Origin: Punica granatum
Lineage: Eukaryota > Streptophyta > Magnoliopsida > Myrtales > Lythraceae
Direction of reading: 5' to 3'
Assembly (NCBI RefSeq): GCF_007655135.1
Contig: NC_045131.1
Location: 18,770,001-18,834,000, forward strand
DNA length: 64,000 bases
This document shows positions 32,939 through 44,862 of this stretch, piece by piece. A program made the translations under genes and the position numbers. The notes beneath the pieces are model-generated. The model worked only from the letters and a program-made list of their open reading frames with translations. It was not told the DNA's origin and did not search any database. Position 1 is the stretch's first letter. Every line of letters starts with the position of its first letter.

Positions 32939-33831
32939 TGTCACGACCCGAAACTTATAGCAGAGTTTCCCCTCTATTCCTTAATATCCATTGTCATATG
33001 CACAACTCATATGTGTATAATCTGCTTTCCTAACTCCCAACACATCGAACCAACCCAGCAAGCTCTATATAAACATATAACCACCTAACTAATTCAGATA
33101 TATGCATAAAACTCTCAAAGATTACTCAGTTGCAACCATCTTGTAACACAGACTGAACGAAAAGCTTTTATATATATATATATATAGCATACTTCTACAA
33201 CACATCCAACCTTTAAACTAACTCGGCATGCTCTACATGAATATATAATGAGTCTAACGGATTCTAATGTACATATATGCTCTCCATAGTGTGTTCAGCT
33301 ACAACCATACCACTAAACCAACTAACAAAAGTTTCAGGTCGTAACAGGATTGTAACATTTACGAACAGTTACTACCTATACTATGGGTGGGCCTACTTGC
33401 CAAAATCTTTTGCGCTGATCCCCGTTATCCAAAGTCCTCCTGTGCGGCTAGTCTAGCTCTTAGCTCATCTGGAAAATTGTATGCAAGGGGTGAGCTGCAA
33501 CTCAGTGAGTACTATATTCCAAGGTAAAATGAGCTAATATGTTACATCACAATTCATGACAATCAATCATACATATATATATATATACATACATATTTCA
33601 CCGTGATATAGCATCCAATACCAAGATCATCCTATCACACAACTCATAGGGCAACCAAATCCAAACAACAGTAATATAGCCATAGGGTTGTATTTCCTCA
33701 TAACAGAGTTAGGACGGTACCGTAACCCCGCACATCTCACTCACACAATTCTCAACTTCCAATACCCACATCTCATCAGCGGGGGCCGCCCATTAACCTC
33801 TGGCGGTAAGAGTTGACTTCATTTATATTCC

Positions 33832-34081
33832 CGCTGGTCCAGCGGCCGATCAGGCCCTTGTTTATATTCCGTCGGGTCCAGCGGCCGATCAGGCCCCTAT
33901 TTGTATTCCGCCGGGTCCATCGGCCGATCATGTCCCTATTTGTATTCCGCCGGGTCCAGCGGCCGATCATGTCCCTATTTGTATTCCGCCGGGTCCAGCG
34001 GCCGATCAAATCCCTATTTATATTCCGCCGGATTCGGCGGCCGATCAGGCCCCTTTTATAATCCGCCGGGTCCGGCGATCC
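33832..34081 (-). repeat. 39-bp tandem repeats in Tekay LTR3 (7 units)
   Basis: The same family of units as at 21259-21513, with private substitutions. Confidence 0.85.
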
Positions 34082-34392
34082 CATGGCTATAGTCCAACCA
34101 TCACAAGCATACTAAGCATACACATCAACTATGTTCCGAAATCATTCAGCCACCATCACCTCTTATTTATTATCATTTTACGATGGAAGAAAGTGCTCAC
34201 AAACACCCCTGAAATGACCACTCAATGAGTCGAGCCTTCCGGAGGTATGGTCTCAGTCTCCCCAGCCCCTATTTATTTCAAGCACAAAGATTAGATAATA
34301 TACTAAATAAGATTGAAAATATGCATCAGTTAAATCACCGTGTTACTTCATCGATATAGCTATAATGTAAGACGTTTATAATTAACAATGCT

Positions 34393-35030
34393 TGATGCGG
34401 ACCTCACGAAGGATTGTGAAACCCGACGACCAACTTGAATCGATTCCCAGATCGCCAAACTCAGATTTAGATAAAGAGGATTATTGACCCGTTGTTTATA
34501 GAGAAACAAGAACCAATAATATCAAAGTGTACCGAACAATCACAAGCTGTCACACTTATTCGTTCGAAGGAGTTCAATGAAGAACAAAGGAGAAAAATCT
34601 AACCAAAATACTAGAATAGTCTACCTCTGATCAGCTACTCAGCCTCCTTTATATAAGCTTAGGAGAAACTGGAAACTGACAAACTAGGCAACTGGAATAT
34701 CCTTAGTTTCCTAAAACCAGAAATAACAGAAGAAACTAAATAAAACCTATCTAGAATAGTTGGCAGTCTTTCATTCCATCTTCAGCATCTCATGGCAAGT
34801 CAAGTGAATAAAGGCCTTTGGAGACCCAATTGAATTAGACTCCTCTTGGCCCAAAAAAGCCCATCAGCAAGCTCTCCATAGCTTGTTGGATTTGTTTGGC
34901 CTTCGCCCGTGTGATTGGCCCACTCGGAACATGCAAGCCTCCAAGATCTTGTGCTTCAGCTCCCTCTTCAGGAGTCCGACTTCCAAGCTCATGTGCATCA
35001 GCCTCATTGTCATGCCCATGATCCTCATCA
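34393..35030 (-). repeat. 3' LTR of element E (638 bp)
   Basis: In plus reading it runs from TGATGCGGACC to CCTCATCA. It contains the last 65 or so codons of pol (34835-35030). A minus-strand TATATAAA lies at 34648-34655. Confidence 0.92.
34648..34655 (-). promoter_or_regulatory. TATA box in the E LTR
   Basis: TATATAAA on the minus strand; the copy in the 5' LTR, which would drive the element, is at 40748-40755. Relatives have TATA-like runs at comparable positions (for example 52608-52615 in K). Confidence 0.65.
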
Positions 35031-37777
35031 TTCTCCCGCTCTTCAAAAGGATTCGTCCTCGAATCGAAACCTACATCAATCGGAGAATGATCAGAAACAT
35101 TAAAAGTTGGGCTAACATTATACTCACCTGGTAAATCTATTTTGTAGGCATTATCATTTATCTTGGCTAAGACTTGGAATGGTCCAATTCCTCGTGGACT
35201 CAATTTGGATTTCCGTTGGTTTGGAAATCTTGCCTTCCTCATATGAACCCACACCCAATCTCCTGGTTCAAAAATCACTTTCTTCCGTCCCTTGTTGGCA
35301 CGTTCAGCATATTGTTTATTTTTCTTCAAGATATGTTGCATCACTTCTTCATGAATCTTTTTCACCATATCTGCCTTTTTCTTCCCGTCAAGACTAGAAA
35401 TCTCACTTATAGGCAAAGGGATTAGATTCAAAGGTGTTAATGGATTAAAACCATACACAATTTGAAATGGTGAGAAGTTAGTAGAAGAGTGTACTGTACG
35501 ATTATAAGCAAACTCAATAAACGGTATGCAATCTTCCCAAGATTTCAAATTCCTTTTTATGACTGTACGAAGAAGAGTGGACAATGTCCTATTAACCACC
35601 TCAGTTTGCCCATCCGTTTGGGGATGACAAGTAGTTGAAAATAACAATTTAGTTCCTAACTTTCCCCACAGGACGCGCCAAAAATGACTCAAGAACTTAG
35701 CATCCCGATCACTAACTATGGTCTTAGGTATCCCATGCAATCGCACTACCTCCCTAAAGAATAAATCAGCAATATGTGTGGCATCATCAGTTTTGCAACA
35801 TGGAATAAAATGAGCCATCTTAGAAAATCGATCAACAACTACGAAAATGGAATCTCGTCCTTTATTAGACCTAGGCAATCCTAGGATGAAATCCATGGAT
35901 ATATCAGTCCAAGGCTCATTAGGAACAGGTAAAGGCATATACATTCCACAGGGTTTGATTGTTGATTTCGCCTTCTTACAAGTAATACATTTAGAGCAAA
36001 TTCTCTCCACATCTCTCTTCATATGCGGCCAAAAGAAATATTCTCTCAAAATATCCAAAGTCTTAACCACCCCGAAATGACCCATAAGACCTCCCCCATG
36101 CGACTCAAGCACAAGTAATTCACGCATAGAAGAATTAGGAATGCAGAGCTTATTCTCCCTAAATAAGAATTCGTCATGCTTATAGAACTTACCAAATGCA
36201 GCCTTTTCACATGCACTATATATAGCACCAAAGTTAGAATCTTGCATGTACAACTCCTTAAGATGTTCAAACCCAAGAAATTTAGCATTTAGAGTAGAGA
36301 TAAGTACATACCTCCGTGATAATGCATTAGCTACCACGTTTTCCTTTCCTTGCTTGTACTGAATCACGTAAGGAAACATCTCTATGAATTCGACCCATTT
36401 GGCATGTCTCCGATTCAGCTTGATTTGCCCTTTCAAATGCTTCAATGATTCGTGGTCCGTGTGTATGACAAATTCCCTCGACCACAAGTAGTGCTGCCAT
36501 GTCTCTAAAGCGCGGACCAAAGCATAGAGTTCCTTGTCATATGTAGAATAATTCAAAGCGGCTCCATTTAGATTCTCACTAAAGTAGGCAATCGGTCGTT
36601 TTTCCTGCATCAAAACAGCACCTATACCAATCCCGGAAGTATCACATTCAATCTCGAAAGTTTTCGAAAAATCAGGTAAAACCAATAAAGGTGCAGAACA
36701 AAGCCTTTCCTTAATCAAATTAAATGCTTGCTCTTGCTCTACTCCCCATTTGAAACCTATATCTTTCTTAACCACTTCTGTCAATGGAGCAGCCAAAGTA
36801 CTAAAATCCCGCACAAATCGCCTATAAAAACTGGCTAGACCATGAAAACTTCTTACCTCGGTTACGGATTTCGGCGTCGGCCAATCCTTAATTGCTTTCA
36901 CCTTTTCCTCATCAACCTGAATACCCTTGGAACTAACAACAAATCCCAAAAACACAACTCGATCCATGCAAAATGTACATTTCTTCAGGTTAGCATATAA
37001 TTCTTCATGTCTCAATGCCTGAAGCACGCATCGCAAATGATGAATATGATCCTTCAAGCTCTTACTATACACCAAGATATCATCAAAATATACAACCACG
37101 AATTTTCCAATGAAAGCACGCAAAACATTATTCATGAGCCTCATGAAAGTACTAGGCGCATTAGTTAACCCGAATGGCATAACTAACCACTCATACAAGC
37201 CATGTTTTGTTTTGAAAGCCGTTTTCCACTCATCACCCTCTTTCATCCTAATTTGATGGTATCCGCTTTTCAAGTCTATTTTTGTAAATAACGTGGAACC
37301 ATGCAATTCATCCAGCATGTCATCTAATCGAGGAATGGGATGTCGATACTTTACCGTGATTTTGTTTACAGCGCGGCAATCAACACACATTCGCCAAGTA
37401 CCATCTTTCTTTGGCACCAGCAACACCGGGACCGCACAAGGACTCATGCTCTCACGCACATGCCCTTTAGCTAAAAGCTCGTCCACTTGCCTTTGAAGTT
37501 CCTTTGTCTCCTCCGGATTACTTCGATATGCTGGCCGGTTCGGAATTGCGGCTCCTGGCACAAAGTCGATTTGATGCTCTATTCCCCTTATTGGTGGCAA
37601 ACGATTGGGTAACTCCATGGGAAAGACATCCCCAAACTCCTGCAAAAGAGAGGTAACACAACTTGGCAAAGAAGAATTAAAGTTAGAGAAATAAGCCTCC
37701 TTGTAAACAAATAAGATCATTGGGCGATTAGTTTTGAATGCACTCTTGATCTCTCTTTCTTTTGCATAGAAACTCAT
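34835..37777 (-). CDS. pol: Pol polyprotein of CRM element E (RT-RNase H-INT-CR tail), 980 aa, open
   Basis: The frame is unbroken from ATG 37777 to 34835. RT spans roughly residues 80-290 with the Y-F-D-D box at 230-233. RNase H follows with Asp379, Glu416 and Asp441, but its last acid is Asn484 (A-N-A-L-S) where relatives in this window have Asp. INT has its zinc domain at about 560-605 and DD35E residues Asp629, Asp690 and Glu726. The tail after about 900 is acidic, then reads [12 protein letters not shown]-motif-like, and is encoded inside the 3' LTR. The start overlaps the gag-PR stop as ATGA in the -1 frame. Pol copies RNA to cDNA and integrates it. RNase H activity is doubtful because of Asn484. 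There is no classical chromodomain. Confidence 0.92.
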   Translation of the reverse strand: MSFYAKEREIKSAFKTNRPMILFVYKEAYFSNFNSSLPSCVTSLLQEFGDVFPMELPNRLPPIRGIEHQIDFVPGAAIPNRPAYRSNPEETKELQRQVDELLAKGHVRESMSPCAVPVLLVPKKDGTWRMCVDCRAVNKITVKYRHPIPRLDDMLDELHGSTLFTKIDLKSGYHQIRMKEGDEWKTAFKTKHGLYEWLVMPFGLTNAPSTFMRLMNNVLRAFIGKFVVVYFDDILVYSKSLKDHIHHLRCVLQALRHEELYANLKKCTFCMDRVVFLGFVVSSKGIQVDEEKVKAIKDWPTPKSVTEVRSFHGLASFYRRFVRDFSTLAAPLTEVVKKDIGFKWGVEQEQAFNLIKERLCSAPLLVLPDFSKTFEIECDTSGIGIGAVLMQEKRPIAYFSENLNGAALNYSTYDKELYALVRALETWQHYLWSREFVIHTDHESLKHLKGQIKLNRRHAKWVEFIEMFPYVIQYKQGKENVVANALSRRYVLISTLNAKFLGFEHLKELYMQDSNFGAIYSACEKAAFGKFYKHDEFLFRENKLCIPNSSMRELLVLESHGGGLMGHFGVVKTLDILREYFFWPHMKRDVERICSKCITCKKAKSTIKPCGMYMPLPVPNEPWTDISMDFILGLPRSNKGRDSIFVVVDRFSKMAHFIPCCKTDDATHIADLFFREVVRLHGIPKTIVSDRDAKFLSHFWRVLWGKLGTKLLFSTTCHPQTDGQTEVVNRTLSTLLRTVIKRNLKSWEDCIPFIEFAYNRTVHSSTNFSPFQIVYGFNPLTPLNLIPLPISEISSLDGKKKADMVKKIHEEVMQHILKKNKQYAERANKGRKKVIFEPGDWVWVHMRKARFPNQRKSKLSPRGIGPFQVLAKINDNAYKIDLPGEYNVSPTFNVSDHSPIDVGFDSRTNPFEERENDEDHGHDNEADAHELGSRTPEEGAEAQDLGGLHVPSGPITRAKAKQIQQAMESLLMGFFGPRGV

Positions 37778-39684
37778 TTTTTCTCTTTTCTCTCAACTAA
37801 CTCTTTCCTCTCATCTATAGCTAAACTCTCTTTCTTTTTACTATCCCGAATTTCTTCCTCTCTAGTCTTACCAGTTTCCTCTCTCACTTGCTCACTCTCT
37901 TTTTTTCTTTCAATCTCATCTTCTACCCCACTTTTCTCACAAATTGATCTCTTGATTCGGAGTTGATCCTCATACACCTGATAAGGTGTCAATGGAACAA
38001 GTGTCACCTTTCTACCATCCTTAACAAAAGAGTATCGATTCTTATATCCATCATGTATTGCCTGTCTATCGAACTGCCATGGCCTCCCAAGCAACATATG
38101 ACTAGCATGCATGGGCACTGCATCACAAAGAACTTTGTCGTTGTATCTCCCAATTGTAAAGGAAACCAGAACTTGCTTGTTCACCTTTACTTCTCCACTT
38201 TCATTCAACCATTGCAGCTTATATGGCCTAGGATGCTTCAACGTACGCAATCCCAACTTATCAACAAGTAACTTACTAGCCACATTCACACAGCTACCCC
38301 CGTCAATGATCAAACTACATACCCGATCCTTCACTTGGCATCTAGTGTGGAATATATTTTCCCTTTGCACATCATCTCTCTCTTCTTCCTTAATTTGTAC
38401 ATTCAGTGCTCGCATGATTACTAAGGCATTCCCCTCAGCAGCATATTCGTAATCACTGCTAGAATAATCTTGTGTTGGCATTGAATCACTTTCCTCCTCT
38501 TCAGTTTCAATTTCCCCACTATCCGGCATGATCATTGCCCTTTTATTTGGACGTTGAGAAGCAATATGCCCAGACCCCAAACACCGAAAACATTTGATAT
38601 CTCTATTCTTTTGAGGTTGGGATGTAGAGTTACCTCTCTCCCTGTTGTCCCCTTGGCTCTTGCTCATGCTCCTTTCAGCATTCGATTTAGGTTTCTCTGA
38701 TGGTCTTGAGCTGGCACCCCATTTCGACTTCCAATTTGAAGATCCCGAATAAGAACCACCCTCATGCTTGGCTGGTCTCCCTCTCTTGGGTTGCCGTTCT
38801 ACTTTCGTGGCCATGCTAACCATCTCTTCTATCCCCACATAATGTTGCAACTCCACCACATTAGCAATTTCTCGATTCAAACCACATAAAAACCTGGCCA
38901 TAGTTGCCTCTTCATCTTCTTCAATGTTTGCCCGAATCAGAGCTATTTCCATCTCCTTGTGGTAGTCTTCCACGCTCCTCGTCCCTTGCCTTAGACTTTG
39001 CAATTTTAAATGCAAGTCCCGATAGTAATACGAGGGAACAAATCGCCTCCGCATGACAGTCTTCATCTCTTCCCAGGTCTAAATAGGTCTTTCATGGTTC
39101 CTTCTTCTTTCCTTAACCAATTTGTCCCACCAAACGATGGCATAATCAGTGAATTCCACCGTTGCAAGCTTCACTTTTTTCTCTTCCGAGTAATTATGGC
39201 AATCAAATACAAGCTCCACCTTCCTCTCCCACTCGATAAAAGCGTCAGGGTCATTCCTCCCTTGAAAAGGTGGTATCGTCATTTTAATACTCCTAATATT
39301 CCTATCTACTCCATCTCTAATTGCATAATCTCGCCTACCATGTCTTCGCCCCTCATTCCTAACTCCTCTGGCTCTCCTCACACTTCCCACGGATGCAATT
39401 TCATCATCTTCCTCATAATCTTCATCTTCTTCATCATGAGAATTCGCCGGCTGGCGGATTAGTCTCCTTGCATTGGGAACTCGCACATGCTGCCTGGGTT
39501 GCTCCCTCTGCATTTGATCAATTCGTTGATCTTGCCGGTCCATTCTATCACGGAAATCTCCAAAAACAACTTCCAATCCCTCAAATTGTTGTTGCATGGC
39601 TTTCTAAGTAAAAGCAACATCTTGCTGGCCGGCATTACTTCCATCCCCGGTTGTAGATTCATTGCCTTTTCCTGCGAAGCTCAT
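37774..39684 (-). pseudogene. gag: gag-protease of CRM element E, two in-frame stops
   Basis: The frame starts at ATG 39684 (M-S-F-A-G-K). TAG at 39604-39606 and TAG at 39079-39081 interrupt it. It shows a basic/acidic N-terminus, the capsid core with I-E-W-E-R-K-V-E and A-I-V-W-W-D, and a zinc knuckle C-F-R-C-L-G-S-G-H-I-A-S-Q-R whose last Cys is Arg. A protease domain follows with I-I-D-G-G-S and L-L-G-R-P-W, then a long charged K/E/R-rich tail (about 37774-37930). It ends TGA at 37774, overlapping the pol ATG. Two relatives (M and L) keep an intact knuckle, so the Arg is a private change. Gag would assemble particles, PR would process them; this copy is damaged. Confidence 0.88.
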
Positions 39685-40439
39685 GTTTGCACTATGAAAA
39701 GAAAATTGGTGTTAGGACCTCACAACCACTCGCTCACGTGTTTGCCCTCAAATTATCGTCACTCAACACTCGTGTTTCACTCAGTTCAATGGCTTTTTCC
39801 CTCTGATACGCTCACCACTCTTGCCTCTTTCCACTCTAATTTCCTCCTGAAAGTTCTTTAAAGAACTCAGCAACTCACAAATCAAAGGCAACTAGCTCAT
39901 AATAATTCAAAACAGCAATTAATATATTGGCCCTAACTTGGACACAAACTCACAGGGAAATAAATGGCTAAAGGAAAGTTCACCAAGGAAAGATTTTTTT
40001 AGGAATGAAGAAAGGAATATATCAGAGTAATATATGGATGGAAAAGATAAGGAGGATGATATAGGGAAGGGAATATGGAAGATCAGGTATAGGGTAATTA
40101 TGGGAGCAAAATCAACGCAGATCAACAACAAGGTAAATAACAACTTTAGAATACTCTCATGCAAAGAATCCGGATCAAATTGACACCGACAACTTTTTTT
40201 TTTCTTTCTGTTTTTTTTTTCAGCTCTATCTTTTTTTTTTGGCCGAATTTCTTTTTTTTGCCCTCCTTTTTTTTTCAGCTCTATTTTTTTTTGGCCGAAT
40301 TTTTTTTTGTGTTGTCCCTTTTTTTTTTTTGGCTACTTGTCAATCAAGAATGAACAAGCTAGATGGAATGAAATTCAACGAATTGAAACGTAAAGGATAG
40401 GACAAACCTGATTTGGAGCCTGATGCTCTGATACCAAAA
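39685..40439 (-). other. Leader of element E with A-rich modules (40191-40340) and PBS (40425-40436)
   Basis: The PBS on the minus strand is TGGTATCAGAGC, three bases inside the 5' LTR. Downstream, 40191-40340 is on the minus strand a run of oligo(A) tracts separated by GGCCGAA-type and TAGAGCTG-type blocks. The same arrangement occurs in H (50826-50955) and J (56870-57000). I see no start codon in frame with gag in the A-rich part. Confidence 0.8.
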
Positions 40440-41130
40440 TGATGCGGACCTCACGAAGGATTGTGAAACCCGACGACCAACTTGAATCGATTCCCAGATC
40501 GCCAAACTCAGATTTAGATAAAGAGGATTATTGACCCGTTGTTTATAGAGAAACAAGAACCAACAATATCAGGTCAAGGATTATTGACCCGTTGTTTATG
40601 AAGAAACAAGAACCAATAATATCAAAGTGTACCGAACAATCACAAGCTGTCACACTTGTTCGTTCGAAAGAGTTCAATGAAGAACAAAGGAGAAAAATCT
40701 AACCAAAATACTAGAATAGTCTACCTCTGATCAGCTACTCAGCCTCCTTTATATAAGCTTAGGAGAAACTAGAAACTGACAAACTAGGCAACTAGAATAT
40801 CCTTAGTTTCCTAAAACCAGAAATAACAGAAGAAACTAAATAAAAGCTATCTAGAATAGTTGGCAGTCTTTCATTCCATCTTCAGCATCTCATGGCAAGT
40901 CAAGTGAATAAAGGCCTTTGGAGACCCAATTGAATTAGACTCCTCTTGGCCCAAAAAAGCCCATCAGCAAGCTCTCCATAGCTTGTTGGATTTGTTTGGC
41001 CTTCGCCCGTGTGATTGGCCCACTCGGAACATGCAAGCCTCCAAGATCTTGTGCTTCAGCTCCCTCTTCAGGAGTCCGACTTCCAAGCTCATGTGCATCA
41101 GCCTCATTGTCATGCCCATGATCCTCATCA
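40440..41130 (-). repeat. 5' LTR of element E (691 bp)
   Basis: It matches the 3' LTR except for about six substitutions and a 53-bp tandem duplication near 40560-40615 containing GACCCGTTGTTTAT. Its end CATCA is followed by the target duplication ATGCT. Confidence 0.92.
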
Positions 41131-42171
41131 ATGCTCCTTCTCTATCTCTTTTGATTTCTACCTAACTCTTTAAATAGGGAACGATGCAAAATGATATGCA
41201 CATGTATTCCTCAATTTACACCAACTTAGGGTACGTTGCAATTTATATCACATGGATGACTAATTTGATCAGCCCAATTTAAGAAGAGTGCAAGGAATTC
41301 TAAGTACTTCTATGGTTCCAAAGTACAAATAAACAAGACCTTAGTCAATCAATCCATCACATGATATCATTATAGTGCATGATAAATTTCAAATCAGATT
41401 TATTCATACTCTATTCTCATTTACAGCAAGTCAACTTAGCTAAAGAGCACACAAATTTCTATTAATCCGATCCATTTCCGCTCATATTAGAAACCTACTA
41501 ATGCAATCAAGAATTTGCTCCCTGCCTCACCACTGAAATATTCAGCTCGTATGGGTGACCAAACTCATCCTAACACAAAATAAAACTAACTCCGAATACA
41601 TCAACCAAGCTTCTCTACCCTGAACAACTAAGATAATTGCAAGAAGAATCACCAAACTATACCTAATATAGTGAATATGAATTTTTAAATCATAGATAAT
41701 CAACTTACTAATCATACTCCAACTTAGTCCTCTTCCTCTTCTTCTTCTCCTGGAATTTCTCAACTCAGTTCAGTTCTCTCTCTCTCTCTCTCTCTTCTGG
41801 TTCATTTTCGTTTTTTTCTGCTAGGGATAGAGCAAGGGAGGGTATGGCTTAAATAATGATGGAAAGAAGAAAAAGAAGGTGGTCAAAGATGGTCAAAGGC
41901 GGTGGGAAGGAAAGGGCTGCTGAAGAGGAGGCCACTTGGCCCATTCTACACCCATCTCTATCTGATTTCTTACTTTTTCGTTTTTATTATTATTATTATT
42001 TTTTGTTCATATAGATAATGATCCAGCCACAAGTTGTGGTATATTAAATACATTTAAAGATCCAGCCAAAAAATAAGGGTATATTATATACATGTATGTT
42101 ATGTAACCATGCATGTGCATATGGATATGTATATGAGCATATATGCATGTTTGGTGGACACTAGCCTCATA

Positions 42172-42202
42172 CTAAGCTCGTCAGTTTGACTCCGAGTCGT
42201 AT

Positions 42203-42207
<5 letters not shown>
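42172..42207 (-). other. Sliver of CRM-type pol tail between two Tekay elements
   Basis: CTAAGCTCGTCAGTTTGAC and the CCGAGTC that follows resemble 53050-53105, the pol tail next to LTR K. It separates LTR3 from the opposite-strand Tekay element F and ends in a (CA)n run. Too short to say more. Confidence 0.4.
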
Positions 42208-42239
<32 letters not shown>

Positions 42240-42883
42240 CAATATGTGATTGATTGCTTGTGAATCGTGATAGTAATGTATTAGCTCATTTTACTTTGGA
42301 ATATAGTACTCACTGAGTTGTAGCTCACCCCCTGCATACATTTTTCCAGATGAGTTAGAAGCTAGGCTGGTCGCACAGGAGGACTTTTGGATAACGGGGA
42401 TCAGCGCAATGGATTTTGGCAAGTAGGCCCACCCATAGTATAGGTAGTAAGTATTCGTAAATGTTACAATCCTGTTACGACCCGAAACTTTTGTTTATTT
42501 GGTTTAGTGGTATGGTTGTAGCTGAACACACTATTGAGAGCATATATGTACATTAGAATCCGTTAGATTGATTATATATTCATGTAGAGCATGCCGAGTT
42601 AGTTTAAAGGCTGGATGTGTTATAGAAGTATACTATATATATATATATATGTCCAAACTTTTCGTTCAGTCTGTGTTACAAGATGGTTGCAACTGAGTAC
42701 TCTTTGAGAGTTTTATGCTTATATCAGAATTAGTTAGGTGGTTATATGTTTATATAGAGTTTGCTGGGTTGGTTCAATGTGTTGGGAGTTAGGAAAACAG
42801 ATTATACATATATGAGTTGCGTATATGACAATGGATATTAAGGAATAGAAGGGAAACTCTGCTGTAAGTTTCGGGTCGTGACA
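42208..42883 (+). repeat. 3' portion of the F 5' LTR, fused to integrase
   Basis: It begins in (CA)n(TA)n and matches the 3' part of Tekay LTRs, ending GGGTCGTGACA. Instead of a PBS it runs straight into TGTTGGAATGAAG of the INT coding region. Confidence 0.85.
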
Positions 42884-43469
42884 TGTTGGAATGAAGTTGG
42901 AGAAATGCAATTAACTGGACCGGAAATAGTCGACTTAACAGCTGAAAAGGTCAAGGTTATCAGGGAAAGATTAAAGACCGCTCAAGGGCGACAAAAGAAT
43001 TATGCAGATAAACGAAGAAAAGGACCTCGAGTTCCAGTAAGGGGATCGAGTTTTCTTAAAAGTATCACCATGGAAGGGCATTATGAGATTTGGCAAGAAA
43101 GGAAAGCTTAGTCCTAGATATATCGGGCCATAAGAGATTCTGGAGCGCATTGGGAAGGTGGCATACCGGTTGGCTCTACCCCCTGAGCTGTCCCGTATTC
43201 ATAATGTGTTTCATGTGTCAATGTTGCGTAAGTATATACCAGACCCATCTCATGTTCTGAGTTATCAACCGGTGGAGCTAAATGAAGACTTGACATATGA
43301 GGAAGAGCCAATGGAGATCTTAGATAGGAAAGAGCGGGTCCTTCGAACTAAGAGAATTTCGTTAGTAAAGGAGTTGTGGAAGAGTCATTCGATAGAAGAA
43401 GCCACTTGGGAACCCGAGGATTCTATGAGAGTCCAATATCCATGCCTTTTTTCGATATCAGGTAAATAA
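42884..43469 (+). pseudogene. pol: INT C-terminus and chromodomain remnant of Tekay element F
   Basis: The first part (frame 2) matches the end of the INT core up to K-R-R-K near 43020. A frameshift and a further shift follow, and frame 3 (about 43150-43469) carries the GPY-type region and the chromodomain with S-I-E-E-A-T-W-E-P-E, ending I-S-G-K and TAA. It parallels 25146-25740 of the complete element on the other strand. No start codon or upstream domains survive. Confidence 0.88.
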
Positions 43470-43490
43470 TTTCGGGGACAAAATTTTTAT

Positions 43491-43503
43491 TAGTGGGGGA
43501 GAT
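43491..43503 (+). promoter_or_regulatory. Polypurine tract of element F
   Basis: TAGTGGGGGAGAT lies directly before TGTGAAACC, the LTR start, and is identical in core to the tract of the minus-strand element. Confidence 0.8.
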
Positions 43504-44183
43504 TGTGAAACCGGTCTTTACCAAATGCACATATATATAGGCACACATATACATATCCATATGCACATGCACATGCTTGGTTACATAACATACATGTATA
43601 TAATATACCATAATTTGTGGCTGGATCTTTAAATGTATATAATATACCACAACTTGTGGCTGGATCTTTATCTATATGAAAAATAAAAAGAAAAAAGAAA
43701 AAAAAAATGAAAAATTGAGAAGTCAGATAGAGATGAGTGTAGAATGGGCCAAGTGGCCTCCTCTTCAGCAGCCCTTTTCTTCCCACCGCCTTTGACCATC
43801 TTTGACCACCTTTTTTTTTCTTCTTTTCTTCCTTATTTAAGCCATACCCTCCCTTGCTCTATCCCTGGCTAAGAGAAAACGAAAATGAACCAGAAGAGAG
43901 AGAGAGAGAGAGAACTGAACTGAGTTGAGAAAATTCTTGGAGAAGAAGAAGAGGAAGAAGACTAAGTTGGAGTATTGATTAGTAAGTTGATTATCTACGA
44001 TTTAAACATTCATATTTAGTATGTTGTACATAGTTTGTGGCTCTTCTTGCATCCATCTTAACTGATCAAGTTTCAAAAGGTTAGTTTACGGGAATTTAGT
44101 TAGCTTTCCTAGCTGATATAGGTTGAATTGGACATATTTGGAGTTAATCTCATGTTGTTTTGGAATGAGTTGGTCACTTATAT

Positions 44184-44862
44184 TGATGCGAACCCCGTCG
44201 AACCCGTCGCGGAACCCAGCAACAATAATATGGAATCAAATCCCGGATCGTCCAAGATAGAGATTTTGAAAGGTGGAATATCGACCCCGTACCTATATAG
44301 AGCAAGAAACCAATATTATAAGAAGCTTAAGAACTACAAGTAATCGACTTGCAACCCTTGAAGCATAAGTTCAACAAGAACAATTTGGAGAATATCTCTC
44401 ACACAAGATAGAAAATGGCAGAAAAGTTCTCTAAAAAATAACCTAGGGAGGAGCTTATAATGCTCTTGTAATCTGAAGACAACTAAGGAAAGCAAGCATA
44501 TTCTAGAAGGCATATTCCAACCAGATTTGGTTGCCATCTTCTATAAGGCATATTCCAACCTAATAGAAGGCATATTCCAACCAGATTTTGTGGCCATCTT
44601 CTAGAAGGCATATCCAACCAGATTTGAGGTAGTTGTGGTTATCCTTTAATGCCCCGATGTGTACTGATGAGGTCCAGCACTCTTGATGACCAAAATCAGC
44701 CCCGAGTCGACTTGTTCGTCTCTCGAACTGCGTGCCTCTTCCCGAATATTCGTCCATAAGTTCTGCAAGGCTTGCTCCAATTTCTTGGCACGTGCTTTGG
44801 TGACCGGTCCGGTAGAAATATGCAACTTGTCCTCATGCTCGGAGTCCGTCTCAACCCTATCA
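44184..44862 (-). mobile_element. Solo LTR G (CRM type) in the F 3' LTR
   Basis: In plus reading it runs from TGATGCGAACCCC to CAACCCTATCA (679 bp), flanked by the 5-bp duplication TATAT (44179-44183 and 44863-44867). On the minus strand its first 190 or so bases code for a pol tail with S-T-G-P-V-T-K-A-R-A-K-K, the CR-like motif shared with E, H and M. It matches the 5' LTR of M (60246-60885) in opposite orientation. No internal region is left. Confidence 0.88.

Larger units (their letters stand above)
34393..41130 (-). mobile_element. Element E: full-length CRM-lineage chromovirus (6738 bp)
   Basis: The insert in Tekay LTR3 is flanked by the perfect 5-bp duplication ATGCT (34388-34392 and 41131-41135). 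Two direct LTRs (34393-35030 and 40440-41130), a Met-tRNA PBS, gag-PR and pol frames and LTR ends TGATG...CATCA are present. RT, RNase H and INT match the CRM (centromeric retrotransposon) lineage in organisation, and the pol C-terminus runs into the 3' LTR and carries a G-P-I-T-R-A-K-A-K segment like the CR motif of CRM. The two LTRs differ at about half a dozen sites plus one 53-bp duplication, so the insertion is fairly young. Confidence 0.93.
19545..42171 (-). mobile_element. Tandem Tekay/Del chromovirus array (LTR3, gag, partial LTR2, gag-pol, LTR1, gag)
   Basis: Read right to left, the array runs as follows: LTR3 (42171-32939, interrupted by element E), PBS, gag piece (32621-31313), truncated LTR2 (31312-30098), PBS, complete gag-pol (29780-25146), PPT, LTR1 (25111-20365, interrupted by the inverted-LTR element), PBS, gag piece (20047-19545). 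LTRs are about 2.5 kb without inserts. The polyprotein has a C-terminal chromodomain and the lineage looks like Tekay (Del). A shared LTR between successive internal regions means the array grew by recombination after insertion. Confidence 0.9.
32939..42171 (-). repeat. Tekay LTR3, interrupted by CRM element E
   Basis: The LTR runs on the minus strand from 42171 to 32939. Removing E (34393-41130) and one target-duplication copy leaves about 2490 bp. It preserves the empty target site of the inverted-LTR element (about 41325). It starts TATGAGGC like LTR1. It contains the 39-bp repeats and (TA)n and (CT)n tracts, and no gene. Confidence 0.88.

Noticed and set aside
40159..40353. Phenylalanine-rich ORF; similar one at 56826-57053
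   Set aside because: It is the antisense of the oligo(A) leader modules, low complexity only.
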